Assembly: GCF_003957515.1 (NCBI RefSeq)
Contig: NZ_RQXW01000008.1
Coordinates: 1-64,000, forward strand
Length of the DNA stretch: 64,000 bases
From: Amphritea opalescens
GTDB lineage: Bacteria; Pseudomonadota; Gammaproteobacteria; Pseudomonadales; Balneatricaceae
Reading direction: 5' to 3'
The notes beneath the pieces were generated by a model. The model was not told where the DNA came from. It saw only the letters and a list, made by a program, of their open reading frames with translations, and made no database searches. Positions 9,218 through 19,685 of this stretch are shown in pieces. A program made the position numbers and the translations under genes. Numbering within the stretch: the stretch's first letter is position 1; every line of letters starts with the position of its first letter.

Positions 9218-10399
9218 ATGAATATAACGGTTATTTTATTGTCTCTCTGTCAGGCATTACTCACCACCGGTAATGTATTGCTGATATCGGTGAATGCTCT
9301 GATTGGTCAGCAGCTTTCCCCATCTCCCGAGTTAATTACCCTACCTATCGCGATGCAGTTTGTCGGACTCATGTGTGCCACCATTCCTGCATCTTTGGTG
9401 ATGGCCAAAATAGGGCGCAAGAACGGCTTCTATTTGGGTAATAGTATTGGGATCGCGGGTGCTCTGTGTTGTATTTTTGCCCTGCAGCAAGGACAGTTTC
9501 TGTTGTTTTGTGGCGGTACGTTTTTGCTCGGTATTGGGATCGGTTTTGGTACCCTGTACCGTTTTGCGGCGGTCGAAGCCTGCGCCGATGAACATAAAAG
9601 TCGAGCGATCTCGTTTGTGATGGCCGGTGGCGTGATTGCGGCTGTATTGGGGCCTAACTTGGCGATCAGTAGCCGCAGTTGGCTCGATGATAGCGTCTTC
9701 ACCGGCGCGTTCATCGGCTTACTATTGCTCTATGTCACCGCGCTTATCTTGCTCTCTTTTGTACGCATGACCGATGTTGTGGTGAGTCCGCAGCATCGCC
9801 GTACGAGTCGCCCGATCGTCGAGATTATGTTGCAACCGGTCTTCATCGTGGCGGTTACCATTGGTATGGTTAGCTATGCGGTGATGAATCTGATTATGAC
9901 GGTGACGCCTGTTGCGATGGCCCGTTGTGGCTTCGATTTTAGTACGGCCGCTTGGGTGATCGAATGGCATGTGTTGGGTATGTTTTTACCCTCGTTTATT
10001 ACCCCACGTTTGATTAGCCGCTTTGGTTTGTTATCGGTGATGCTGCTGGGGGCGCTGTTGATGCTATTTTGTATTCTGCTAAATCTTCATGGTGTCAGCC
10101 AATGGCATTTCTGGGCTGCTTTGTTCTTATTAGGGATTGGTTGGAATTTCATGTTTATCAGTGCCACACAGCTGGTGACGTCGAGCTATCAAACCGCAGA
10201 GAAATCAAAAAGCCAAGCCGCTAATGAGTTCTTGGTTTTCGGGACCGTGACGATTTCGGCCTTTAGTTCCGGCTGGCTTGAGTCGACTTTGGGCTGGCAG
10301 ATGCTGAATACCCTTATGATACCGGTATTGGTATGGGCGGTATTGGTGATTGTTGTGTTTCGCAAGGCTGTCGTTAGGCATCTCGCTGAAGCCAAGTAG
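9218..10399 (+). CDS. MFS transporter
   Basis: This 393-residue protein has about twelve hydrophobic segments and the MFS loop 2-3 motif in VMAKIGRKNG (about residues 61-70). Charged loop residues elsewhere fit the superfamily. Substrate cannot be deduced; drug/H+ antiporter-like relatives are the nearest general fit. The gene follows the unknown 201-residue protein closely. A second, different MFS protein is at 42.3 kb. Confidence 0.88.
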   Translation: MNITVILLSLCQALLTTGNVLLISVNALIGQQLSPSPELITLPIAMQFVGLMCATIPASLVMAKIGRKNGFYLGNSIGIAGALCCIFALQQGQFLLFCGGTFLLGIGIGFGTLYRFAAVEACADEHKSRAISFVMAGGVIAAVLGPNLAISSRSWLDDSVFTGAFIGLLLLYVTALILLSFVRMTDVVVSPQHRRTSRPIVEIMLQPVFIVAVTIGMVSYAVMNLIMTVTPVAMARCGFDFSTAAWVIEWHVLGMFLPSFITPRLISRFGLLSVMLLGALLMLFCILLNLHGVSQWHFWAALFLLGIGWNFMFISATQLVTSSYQTAEKSKSQAANEFLVFGTVTISAFSSGWLESTLGWQMLNTLMIPVLVWAVLVIVVFRKAVVRHLAEAK

Positions 10400-10497
10400 G
10401 CTGTTGTTTTTAGTTTGTTTAGCTATCTCACTCAATGTTCTGCGCAGTGCTCAGATTGGGGGATAGGGGCTTGTGAAAACCCGCTAAGTATAGTGCA

Positions 10498-10788
10498 ATG
10501 CTGCACATTAATGGACGTTGGAATGAATCGATGAAAAGTTATCTGTTTACAACTGAAACGGATCGTGGCGGTGTGATGCTGTGCGATATTAATGACTTTG
10601 ATACCGCCGTGGCGTACCTCTGTAAACGGTTCGATGGGGTAGTGAAGATTGAGTCGGCAGAACAGGTTTGGCAGTTGTCAGAGACGCCATCGATAGCGGA
10701 TAACTCCATGGCCGCTGAGGCCAATCAAATTGAATCTACATCGGCGCCGGTCGATGAACATGCTGAGTCACCGGATCTATTCGGTTGA
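10498..10788 (+). CDS. Small acidic protein upstream of recC, unknown function
   Basis: This 96-residue protein is not recognised. The first half is compact (SYLFTTETDRGGVMLCDINDF, then AVAYLCKRFDGVVKI); the second half is acidic and probably disordered, ending in AESPDLFG. ATG 10498 gives 96 residues without a clear ribosome binding site. ATG 10531 (MKSYLF) is a plausible alternative start that keeps the conserved-looking part. It lies 82 bases before recC and may be transcribed with recCBD. The final DLF recalls sliding-clamp-binding tails, but the key Gln is absent. Confidence 0.6.
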   Translation: MLHINGRWNESMKSYLFTTETDRGGVMLCDINDFDTAVAYLCKRFDGVVKIESAEQVWQLSETPSIADNSMAAEANQIESTSAPVDEHAESPDLFG

Positions 10789-10870
10789 TCCGCTAGAACG
10801 GTCGATCGACTGTTTGTTAGATGCGTTTTTCTATAGTCCGTACAATCAAAGGATGACAAGGGGCGGCTGA

Positions 10871-13800
10871 ATGTTTCAGATTTATCATTCCAATAAACTT
10901 GATCTACAAAAGGATTTGTTAGTACGTCTCATCAGCCGAGAACCTCTTGCTAACCCTTTCCAAGCTGAAACAATCTTGGTACAAAGCCCTGGGATGGCCC
11001 AGTGGCTTAAGCTAGAGCTGGCCGATAAGTTAGAGATCGCCGCCAATATTGATTTTCCTTTGCCAGCAAGCTTTCTTTGGAGCAGTTTCTCCGTTGTATT
11101 AAAGGATGTTCCAGAGCGTTCCGCTTTTAATAAGGAAGCATTGACCTGGGCATTGATGGAACTGCTGCCGCAACAGTTAGACCAGCCTGAATTTGCACCT
11201 TTACAGCGATATCTTGAGCAGGATCAGGGGCAGTACAAACTGTATCAACTGTGTGGCAAGGTTGCGGATATCTTTGACCAATATTTGGTTTATCGCCCGG
11301 ATTGGATCGCCAGTTGGGAAGCCGGTGATGATCTTGTCGATATCAGTCGTTCCCAGCCTTGGCAGCCGATTCTCTGGCGGATCTTGCAACAGCATATTTT
11401 GAGTTTGGGGCTATCGCCTTGGCATCGGGGCAATATGTTCAACGGCTTTGTTGAGGCGTTGAAACAGGGGCATTACGACCATGGACAATTACCGGCTCGG
11501 TTGTTCGTTTTTGGTATTTCGGCACTGCCACAAAATTTTGTTGAGGCGTTACAGGCGCTAGGTCAACGTATCGATGTTCACCTGATGGTGTGTAACCCCT
11601 GTCAGTATTACTGGGGTGATATTGTCGATCCAAAATATCTTGCGCGGCTCAATCAGCGCTGGTTATCCAAGCCGGGAATGAGTGCCGATAATCTGGCCGA
11701 CAATTACTATAGTCATGGTAATCCACTGCTATCTTCAATGGGTAAACTCGGACGGGATTATCTGTTTCAGATACAGGACTTGGGGGCGCCGGAGATTGAG
11801 CTGTTTGAATCCTGTGGTCGGGATACGCTATTACAATCGATACAGCAGGACATTCTTGAATTAGACGACCCGTCGTCAGATGCGGTGTTGGATAGCGATC
11901 AAAAACGTCTGTTATCGTCTGATGATGGCTCGGTGCAATTACACAGCGCCCATAGCCCATTACGCGAAGTCGAAGTGCTCTATGATCAGCTGTTGGCGAT
12001 GCTCGATGAGCAACCGGATCTATCGCCCCGAGATATTATTATCATGATGCCGGATGTCGCGGCTTACGCGCCCTATATCGAAGCGGTTTTTGGTAATGCT
12101 CCCTATGAACGCTATATCCCATTTTCGATTTCGGATCGTACCTTACAGCAGGAAAGTCCGTTACTGTTGAGTTTTCTGCGTTTGTTGGGGCTGCCTGAAA
12201 GTCGTGTAGCGGTGTCTGAGGTATTAGAGATCCTCGAAGTGCCGGCGGTACTGCGTCAGTTTAATCTCGATAATGACCGCTTTGAGCGTCTTTGTCGTTG
12301 GATTGACGCCTGTCAGGTACGTTGGGGCATCGACGCTGAACAACGTCATCATCAGGGTGTGCCGGCCTTCGATCAGAATAGCTGGCGCTTTGGCTTGCGC
12401 CGGATGCTGGCGGGTTTTGCCATGGGGCAGAGCGAGTCTCTGTGGCACGGTATCGATCCCTATGCAGAGATCGAAGGGCTCGAAGCGGAAGATCTGGGGC
12501 AGCTCGCTGAGTTTGTTGAACTGCTGGAATTCTGCTGTGAGCGGTTAGCCGATGATAAACCGATCGCTGACTGGTTTGAGGTGATTAATGATATTTTGCA
12601 ACGCGCCTATCAGCCCGATGAAGATGACGAGATCCTACTGAGTCAGATCCGTCAGGTGTTAGAGCGCCTACAGCAGCAGCTCAGTGACAGTTGTTATCAG
12701 GCACCGCTTAGCTGGGCGATTATCCGTGATTATTTGACCTGTGAGCTGGGTGAAAGCCGAACCGGGCAACGTTTTATGATCGGTGCGGTTAACTTCTGTA
12801 CCCTGATGCCGATGCGTTCCATTCCCTTTAAGGTTGTCTGCTTGTTGGGGATGAATGATGGTGTTTATCCTCGTTCGATTCCACCGATGGGGTTCGATCT
12901 GATGGCAGAGTCCCCCCAGCGGGGAGACCGATCACGCCGCGATGATGACCGCTACCTGTTTCTCGAGGCCTTATTGTCCGCACGGCAGATACTCTATATG
13001 AGCTACATAGGCCGTAGTGTTCAGGATAATAGCCCTAAAGTGCCCTCGGTATTGGTGAGTGAACTGCTGGAATATTGTCAGCAAAACTATCGCTTTGATG
13101 ATGAGGATATCGTGCAACGGTTACTCACCGAGCACCCTTTACAGCCCTTTAGCGCCCGCTACTTCTCCACCACGTCGCCTCTGTTTAGTTACGCCGAGGA
13201 GTGGTTGCCGCTCTTACGTAATGAAGGCAAATCAGAACAGAGCTTTATTACCCAGCCATTAACGCCCGAAGTGCTAGAGGAGCTGGAGCTATCTGAACTG
13301 CTGGGGTTTGCCCGTAATCCGATTAAACACTTTTTTCAGCGTCGTCTTAAAGTCTATTTTAATAACAGTATGCTTGAGCTACAGGATGAAGAACCGTTTC
13401 AGCTCGATGGGCTCACCGGCTATCAACTCAAACAGCAATTATTAGCGGCGGCGATTAACGATCAACAACCACAGTGTTTTGAACGGATGGTGGCGTCTGG
13501 ATTACTGCCGGTCGGTATTGCTGCCCAGTTACAAACACGTAAGTTACGCGATGACTGTCAGGTGATGGCCGATAAAATTCGGCGTCATCTTGATCAGCCT
13601 AGACGTATCGAGTGCCAGTTAGGTCTAGCGGGTATCCGTTTGAGTGGTTGGTTGATCGGTGTGCATGAGGCCGGCTTAGTACGTTATCGGGCGGCCAATT
13701 CGAAGGGACGGGATCTGGTACAGCTGTGGCTTGAGCATCTGGTGTTATGTGCCAGCGGGTATGCGCTTAAATCATATTTCTTTGGTTTGAATGGGCGACA

Positions 13801-14164
13801 CTGGTTTGAGCCGCTGTCGCCGTCTAGGGCCAGTGAATATTTAGAGGGGTGGTTAAATACCTATCGGCAAGGGATGTGTGAGCCGTTACCTCTGCCTGCC
13901 GATACCGCTTGGGTGTTGGCGGCGACAACATTGGAAAAAGGTGAAGAGAAGGGCGAGGCTGACGCTATGAAGTGTTTTAACGTCGATGCTTATAGTCAGA
14001 TAGGCGAGTCGGGAGACCTATATATCAGTCGGGTATATCCTGATTATGCGGCGTTGGGTCCACGGTTTGCCGAGTTAGCCGAAGCGCTGTATTGGCCCTT
14101 GGCTGAAGCATTACAACAGGATGATGGCGCGAGCGTGAATGAGCCTGAAGGAGAGGGCGCATGA
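10871..14164 (+). CDS. recC: Exodeoxyribonuclease V gamma subunit RecC
   Basis: RecC is the Chi-scanning, non-catalytic subunit of RecBCD, which repairs double-strand breaks and degrades foreign linear DNA. Family features include the N-terminal FQIYHSNKLDLQKDLLVRLI and MAQWLKLELAD blocks. Others are the degenerate helicase-like core (GMNDGVYPRS, GDRSRRDDDRYLFLEALLSAR) and the C-terminal nuclease-like region. The length of 1097 residues is normal. The stop overlaps the recB start by four bases (ATGA), so the subunits are translationally coupled. Confidence 0.97.
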   Translation: MFQIYHSNKLDLQKDLLVRLISREPLANPFQAETILVQSPGMAQWLKLELADKLEIAANIDFPLPASFLWSSFSVVLKDVPERSAFNKEALTWALMELLPQQLDQPEFAPLQRYLEQDQGQYKLYQLCGKVADIFDQYLVYRPDWIASWEAGDDLVDISRSQPWQPILWRILQQHILSLGLSPWHRGNMFNGFVEALKQGHYDHGQLPARLFVFGISALPQNFVEALQALGQRIDVHLMVCNPCQYYWGDIVDPKYLARLNQRWLSKPGMSADNLADNYYSHGNPLLSSMGKLGRDYLFQIQDLGAPEIELFESCGRDTLLQSIQQDILELDDPSSDAVLDSDQKRLLSSDDGSVQLHSAHSPLREVEVLYDQLLAMLDEQPDLSPRDIIIMMPDVAAYAPYIEAVFGNAPYERYIPFSISDRTLQQESPLLLSFLRLLGLPESRVAVSEVLEILEVPAVLRQFNLDNDRFERLCRWIDACQVRWGIDAEQRHHQGVPAFDQNSWRFGLRRMLAGFAMGQSESLWHGIDPYAEIEGLEAEDLGQLAEFVELLEFCCERLADDKPIADWFEVINDILQRAYQPDEDDEILLSQIRQVLERLQQQLSDSCYQAPLSWAIIRDYLTCELGESRTGQRFMIGAVNFCTLMPMRSIPFKVVCLLGMNDGVYPRSIPPMGFDLMAESPQRGDRSRRDDDRYLFLEALLSARQILYMSYIGRSVQDNSPKVPSVLVSELLEYCQQNYRFDDEDIVQRLLTEHPLQPFSARYFSTTSPLFSYAEEWLPLLRNEGKSEQSFITQPLTPEVLEELELSELLGFARNPIKHFFQRRLKVYFNNSMLELQDEEPFQLDGLTGYQLKQQLLAAAINDQQPQCFERMVASGLLPVGIAAQLQTRKLRDDCQVMADKIRRHLDQPRRIECQLGLAGIRLSGWLIGVHEAGLVRYRAANSKGRDLVQLWLEHLVLCASGYALKSYFFGLNGRHWFEPLSPSRASEYLEGWLNTYRQGMCEPLPLPADTAWVLAATTLEKGEEKGEADAMKCFNVDAYSQIGESGDLYISRVYPDYAALGPRFAELAEALYWPLAEALQQDDGASVNEPEGEGA

Positions 14165-17100
14165 GTCAAGTGAACATACTCGATCCTCTGCATTTTCCGC
14201 TGTTCGGTCGACGGCTGATTGAAGCCAGTGCCGGTACCGGTAAGACATACACGATCACCGCGTTGTATTTACGACTGCTGTTGGGCCCTGAGGGTCTATC
14301 GTCGGCACTGCGGGTCGATCAGATTCTAGTGGTTACCTTTACCGAAGCGGCGACAGAGGAACTGCGTGACCGTATTCGCAGCCGGATTCAGGACGCGTTT
14401 ATGGTGTTTCGCGGGGCTGAAACCTCAGATCCTTTCTTACTGGCCTTGCGGGATCAGCAGGAGGATCTGCAGCGTTCAGCGCGGATGCTTGAATATGCCG
14501 CCCGGCAGATGGATGAAGCGGCTATTTTTACTATCCATAGTTTTTGTCAGCGGATGTTACGCCAGCATGCCTTTGAAAGTGGTAGCTTGTTTGAAACACA
14601 GCTGATAACCGATACCGCTGCGTTACAGCGTCAGGCTCTGCTCGATTGCTGGCGTGAGCTTATCTACCCCGCCGAGAGTGAGCTGAGTGAAGCGATTCAG
14701 GAGGTCTGGCCCAATCCGGATAAATTACAGGCAGATCTGAATCCGCTGTTAGGTAAGCCCGATCTCAAGCTTATCCCATCGCTGGATACCAGCAACTTAC
14801 AGCAGCAGTGGCAGGCGAGTCAGCAATGGCTTGAATCGTTTCGGCAGCAGTGGCTCGATCACTTAGAGCAGCCTGATGTGGATCTAGCCGAACTGATTCA
14901 AACCTCTGGGGTGAATAAAAACAGTTATCGCAAAACCTCTGTGCCTAAATGGTTGGCCGCCATCTATGACTATGCGCGGGGTGTGAGCCGCTCGGTACCT
15001 GAGGATGAGATTGAAAAACTTTATCAGTCGCGCCTGACCGAAAAAACGCCGGCCGGTAAAAAGGTCCCCGAACATCCGTTGTTTCGCCTCTGTGATCTTT
15101 ATGAGGAACATCGTTTGCCGCTGCGCGAGCTGTTATTGACGACTATCAGACAGCAGATAGAGCAGCGTTTCGCTAAACTGAAGCAGGATTACCGGCTGCT
15201 GTCATTTGATGATCTATTGAGCCAGTTGGACGCTGCCTTACAGCAAGATGCTAGTGGCATACTGGCAGATGCGATTGGTAAGCAGTACCCGATCGCCATG
15301 ATCGATGAGTTTCAGGATACCGACCTGCTGCAATACCGTATTTTTAGTACCCTCTACCCCGATAATCCGCAGCGGGGTTTGTTTATGATTGGTGATCCTA
15401 AGCAGGCGATCTACGGTTTTCGCGGGGCGGATATTTTCACCTATATCAAAGCGCGTCGCGAGGTGGCTGATCACTACACCTTGGAGACCAATTGGCGTTC
15501 ATCCCGGCCGATGATACTGGGGGTCAATCAGTTGTTTCAACACAGCCCGTCGCCCTTTATTTATAACGATGATATTCCTTTTCTGCCGGTGAAAGAGGCT
15601 GGGAAGGCAGATAAGACACCCTTTACGCTTTATGGTCGTACGCCAACGGCGTTGCAGTTTTGGTATTCGAGTGAAGAGTTTATTAGCAAGCTGGATTATC
15701 TTGAGCAAATGGCCGACGCCTGTGCGTGCGATATCGATGCCAAATTACAGGCGGCCGCTGAAGGTAAAGCACTGATTGGTGATCAGCGGTTGCAGGCTAA
15801 CGATATGGCTATCCTGGTGCGCAACCGTCAAGAGGCGGCGGCGGTCATGGCATCGTTGGCAGACAGGGGAATTCACAGTGTCTACCTCAGTGGTCGAGAC
15901 AGCGTGTTCAATAGCCGGGAAGCCTTTGATCTAAAACTGCTGCTGCAAGCGATCGCTGAACCTCAGGATGAGCGTCGTTTAAGGGCGGCGTTGGCGAGTT
16001 CGCTATTGGATTATCCGGCTAGCTGGTTGGATCAACTGAGCCATAATGAGCAGCTATGGGAGCAGTTAGTCGCTGAGTTTAGCGATTACCGTGAAAAATG
16101 GTTGCAGCTGGGGGTGCTACCGATGCTGCGTCGTTTGATGCGGCAACGTCAGCTAGCCGAAACATTACAGCAGCAACCCCAGGGTGAGCGCCGCTTGACC
16201 GATCTTCTGCACCTCGGGGAGATTCTGCAGCGGGCCAGCATGGAGCAGGAAGGTATTGCCGCGCTGTTACGTTGGTACAGTGATCAACTGCAGAACCCTA
16301 ATGGTGAGAGTGATGAACAGCGTTTACGGCTGGAGAGCGATGCCGATCTAGTGACGGTGATCACGGTACATAAGAGTAAGGGGTTGGAGTATCCACTGGT
16401 CTTTTTACCCTTCGCCTGCACCTTTAGAAAAGCTAGCGTACCGCTATTTCACGATGAGACTGGGCTCTGTTTTCATCTGGATTCCAAGGATCAAGATAGT
16501 CTCGAACAGGCGGAAAAGGAACGCTTAGCCGAGGACCTGCGGTTGCTCTATGTGGCGCTGACGCGCTCGGTCTATGGTTGTTATATCGGCCTTGCCGCTA
16601 TTGCCGATGGCCGGTCTAAGAAAAGTGGTTTGCACCGTACTGCGCTCGGTTATCTGTTATTGAAAGGCGCGGAGGACGATAAAGATCTTGCCGAGCGATT
16701 AGAAACACTTTGTGAAGATAAGTTGATTGAGTGCGTTGAACCCCCTCATGGTGATCCCCAGCGAGGCTTGTTTGATCTGCCCGACGCATTACCGCCAAGC
16801 TGTGAGGCGCGTCGTTTTACGCGTCGACTACGGCGAGATTGGCGTATTTCGAGCTACTCCGCGCTGGTTAGCCATCATAGTAGTGCGCCACCGTTGCCGG
16901 GTTTAGATCTCGAGGTAATTGACGAACGCAACGATCTCGATGAACTGCAGGCCGATGTGGTCGATGATATCTTCAGTTTTCCCAAAGGCGCTCAGGCCGG
17001 TACCTTTTTACATGAGTTGTTTGAAGCGATCGATTTCACCGATCATGAGCGGGGCTTAGAGGCGATTTTAGAGCAAAAATGTCAGGTGTCAGGTTATGAG

Positions 17101-17694
17101 ACCCGCTGGATACCGGTGCTGCGACAGTTATTGAACGATGTGTTGCACAGCCCACTGGGTGCCAGCGAAACTGAAGTTAGTTCACCCCGTTTAGTCGATA
17201 TCGGTACCCAGCAGCGATTAGTCGAGATGGAGTTTATGCTGCCCTCCGCGGGCCTGAATGCGACCCGTTTGAATCAGATTATTAGGCAGTATGATCCGTT
17301 ATCTCAACAGGCTGGTGAGCTGCAGTTCGATACCCTGAAGGGGATGCTGAAAGGGTTTATCGATCTTGTATTTGAATATCAGGGGCGCTATTACGTTCTC
17401 GATTATAAATCGAATCACCTAGGTCATCAGCCTGAACTCTATAGCGGTGCGGCGCTTGAGAATGCAATGATCGAACACCGTTACGATTTACAATATCAGT
17501 TATATACCTTGGCTCTACACCGACTGTTGAAGTTGCGCTTGCCGGATTATGACTATGAACGTCATGTCGGTGGGGTGTTTTATCTATTCCTGCGGGGTAT
17601 GAGGCCAGAATTACCGAATAGTGGTGTGTATCATTGTCGTCCTGAAGCGGCGTTCATCGAGCAGTTAGATCGACTATTCAAGGAGGGGCAGTAA
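14161..17694 (+). CDS. recB: Exodeoxyribonuclease V beta subunit RecB
   Basis: RecB is the 3'-5' helicase and the only nuclease of RecBCD. The UvrD-type helicase motifs are in order: Walker A EASAGTGKTYT (about residues 21-31), DEFQDTD (about 381) and VHKSKGLEYP (about 736). The C-terminal nuclease motif DYKSNHLG begins at about residue 1081, matching the catalytic Asp-x-Lys of the family. All key residues are present, so the enzyme should be active. It overlaps recC by four bases and recD by one. Confidence 0.98.
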   Translation: MSQVNILDPLHFPLFGRRLIEASAGTGKTYTITALYLRLLLGPEGLSSALRVDQILVVTFTEAATEELRDRIRSRIQDAFMVFRGAETSDPFLLALRDQQEDLQRSARMLEYAARQMDEAAIFTIHSFCQRMLRQHAFESGSLFETQLITDTAALQRQALLDCWRELIYPAESELSEAIQEVWPNPDKLQADLNPLLGKPDLKLIPSLDTSNLQQQWQASQQWLESFRQQWLDHLEQPDVDLAELIQTSGVNKNSYRKTSVPKWLAAIYDYARGVSRSVPEDEIEKLYQSRLTEKTPAGKKVPEHPLFRLCDLYEEHRLPLRELLLTTIRQQIEQRFAKLKQDYRLLSFDDLLSQLDAALQQDASGILADAIGKQYPIAMIDEFQDTDLLQYRIFSTLYPDNPQRGLFMIGDPKQAIYGFRGADIFTYIKARREVADHYTLETNWRSSRPMILGVNQLFQHSPSPFIYNDDIPFLPVKEAGKADKTPFTLYGRTPTALQFWYSSEEFISKLDYLEQMADACACDIDAKLQAAAEGKALIGDQRLQANDMAILVRNRQEAAAVMASLADRGIHSVYLSGRDSVFNSREAFDLKLLLQAIAEPQDERRLRAALASSLLDYPASWLDQLSHNEQLWEQLVAEFSDYREKWLQLGVLPMLRRLMRQRQLAETLQQQPQGERRLTDLLHLGEILQRASMEQEGIAALLRWYSDQLQNPNGESDEQRLRLESDADLVTVITVHKSKGLEYPLVFLPFACTFRKASVPLFHDETGLCFHLDSKDQDSLEQAEKERLAEDLRLLYVALTRSVYGCYIGLAAIADGRSKKSGLHRTALGYLLLKGAEDDKDLAERLETLCEDKLIECVEPPHGDPQRGLFDLPDALPPSCEARRFTRRLRRDWRISSYSALVSHHSSAPPLPGLDLEVIDERNDLDELQADVVDDIFSFPKGAQAGTFLHELFEAIDFTDHERGLEAILEQKCQVSGYETRWIPVLRQLLNDVLHSPLGASETEVSSPRLVDIGTQQRLVEMEFMLPSAGLNATRLNQIIRQYDPLSQQAGELQFDTLKGMLKGFIDLVFEYQGRYYVLDYKSNHLGHQPELYSGAALENAMIEHRYDLQYQLYTLALHRLLKLRLPDYDYERHVGGVFYLFLRGMRPELPNSGVYHCRPEAAFIEQLDRLFKEGQ

Positions 17695-19568
17695 TGGAGT
17701 TGTTGCAGGCATTACGACAGTTGCAATTGATTCGGCCACTAGACCTTCAGTTTGCGCGCTTTATCCATGCCGAAGCCCTCAAGGATGACCTCCCCGCGGA
17801 GGATGGCGAATTGCTATCGTTGATAGCGGCGTTGGTCAGTCTACAGTTGGGCAAGGGGGAGGTTTGTCTTCCTCTCAATCACTATCACACACTCATTGAA
17901 CACTGGCCGATGCGGTTGAAAGAGCACGCGGCAGCATTACTCGCTGGCCTATCCGAAGATCGGCTATTAGCTTTTTCGGTGATCTCCGATGGGCAGGATG
18001 AAACGCCCTTGGTGTGTAGTCGTGGGCGTTTGTATCTTTATCGCTATTGGTTTTATGAAACCGAAGTGGCGGCCACCATTCAGCGGCTAACTACGCCCAT
18101 TGATGTGGCGACATCAACTATAAAAGCGGGCTTGCAGCGGCTGTTTGAGACTCGGTCGGGTGAAACCGATTGGCAGCAGGTGGCGGTTGCCGTGGCCTTG
18201 AGTCGTCGGTTTTCGGTCATTAGCGGCGGCCCTGGAACGGGTAAAACGACCACGGTGGCGCGATTGCTAAGCCTCTATGCCGAACTCTTTAGTGAACAGC
18301 ATCAGCGTGCCCCCCTGATTCGATTAGCCGCCCCCACTGGTAAAGCCGCGGCGAGACTCAGTGAATCCCTCGGTAAGGCACAGCAGCAGTTAGATATGAC
18401 GGCGGCTGTGCAGGCGATGATTCCTGATCAAGCCGTCACCTTACACCGCTTACTCGGACCGCGTCCGGAGAGTAAAAACTTTCGCCATAATCGTGATAAT
18501 CCATTACACCTCGACCTGCTGGTGGTCGATGAGGCATCCATGATTGATCTACCGATGATCTATCGTCTGTTGGATGCACTGCCATCCCATGCACAGTTAG
18601 TCATGATTGGTGATCGGGATCAGCTAGCCTCAGTCGAGGCGGGCAGTGTGCTTGGGGATATCTGCGCTTGGCAGCAGCAGGAGGCGACCGGCGAGCTCTG
18701 CTACAGCCCTGAACAATTGGATTATCTTCAGCAGGTTTGCGATCTACCTGCGCCGCCCTCTGAACCGGGGAACAACCCGGTTGCCGACGCGCTAGCACTG
18801 CTGCGTAAAAGTTTTCGCTTTGATGAGAACAGCGGTATTGGCCATTTAGCGAGAGCGGTGAATGGTGGTGATGGGCAGCGGGCGGTGCAGTTATTGACGG
18901 AAGGCTGGAGCGATATCAGTTTTGTTCCCCTCTCCGAGCAGGGTTATCAGCAGATGGTCGTCGATGTTGCGGCGGGTTATGGCCACTATCTTCAGTTGAT
19001 GCACAGCGGGAGTGATGCGAAACAGCTGTTAGCGGCTTTTAATCAGATACAGCTGCTCGCAGTGGTACGCCAAGGGGTCTATGGGGTCGAAGGTCTGAAC
19101 TTGGCGATCGAGGCGCAACTCCAAAAGCTGGGGCTGATTCGCGTATCTGGCGCATGGTACAGCGGCCGACCTGTGATGATCACGCGCAACGATTATCAGT
19201 TGGGGCTTTATAACGGCGATATTGGTATTGCGGTTGCCGATGCGGATGGCAAGCTGAGGGTGTGGTTTGAACTGCCTGACGGCGAGTTAAAAGGTGTGCT
19301 GCCCGGACGATTACCGGCACACGAAACTGTATACGCGATGACGGTTCATAAAAGTCAGGGATCTGAGTTTGATAAAGTGGTGATGATCTTACCCGCGGAA
19401 GATAGTCCGCTGTTGACGCGGGAATTGATCTATACCGGTATTACCCGAGCTAAACATCGTTTTGTGCTGCATGCGACGGCGCAGTCGTTAAAAACAGGAA
19501 GCCACCGCCGGACGGAAAGGGCCAGCGGATTAAGCTGGCGACTATGGCGACCAAACGGGGCTTCTTAG
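17694..19568 (+). CDS. recD: Exodeoxyribonuclease V alpha subunit RecD
   Basis: RecD is the fast 5'-3' helicase of RecBCD. Superfamily 1B motifs are visible: Walker A SGGPGTGKTTT (about residues 177-187), VDEASMIDL for Walker B, and VHKSQGSEFDKV (about 550) near the end. ITRAKHRFVLHA is the final motif. Its start shares a base with the recB stop (TAATG). The stop codon is the first part of a 13-bp tandem array, described separately. Confidence 0.97.
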   Translation: MELLQALRQLQLIRPLDLQFARFIHAEALKDDLPAEDGELLSLIAALVSLQLGKGEVCLPLNHYHTLIEHWPMRLKEHAAALLAGLSEDRLLAFSVISDGQDETPLVCSRGRLYLYRYWFYETEVAATIQRLTTPIDVATSTIKAGLQRLFETRSGETDWQQVAVAVALSRRFSVISGGPGTGKTTTVARLLSLYAELFSEQHQRAPLIRLAAPTGKAAARLSESLGKAQQQLDMTAAVQAMIPDQAVTLHRLLGPRPESKNFRHNRDNPLHLDLLVVDEASMIDLPMIYRLLDALPSHAQLVMIGDRDQLASVEAGSVLGDICAWQQQEATGELCYSPEQLDYLQQVCDLPAPPSEPGNNPVADALALLRKSFRFDENSGIGHLARAVNGGDGQRAVQLLTEGWSDISFVPLSEQGYQQMVVDVAAGYGHYLQLMHSGSDAKQLLAAFNQIQLLAVVRQGVYGVEGLNLAIEAQLQKLGLIRVSGAWYSGRPVMITRNDYQLGLYNGDIGIAVADADGKLRVWFELPDGELKGVLPGRLPAHETVYAMTVHKSQGSEFDKVVMILPAEDSPLLTRELIYTGITRAKHRFVLHATAQSLKTGSHRRTERASGLSWRLWRPNGAS

Positions 19569-19669
19569 TGGGGCTGTTCAGCGAGACTTTTTAGCGAAAT
19601 TTTTAGCGAGACTCTTTAGTTGGGCTTTTTAGCGGAGCTTTTTAGCTGGGCTTTTTAGTTGAGCTATCG
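19567..19669. repeat. Tandem array of eight 13-bp units after recD
   Basis: Eight units follow one another from inside the recD stop codon. Examples are AGCGAGACTTTTT (19580), AGTTGGGCTTTTT (19618), AGCGGAGCTTTTT (19631) and AGCTGGGCTTTTT (19644). All are 13 bp except one of 12. The consensus is AGYKRRRCTTTTT. Units differ by a few bases each. It lies between convergent recD and grxA; the repeated T tracts may also act in termination. Confidence 0.85.
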
Positions 19670-19685
19670 AGTCTCGGGTAGAACA

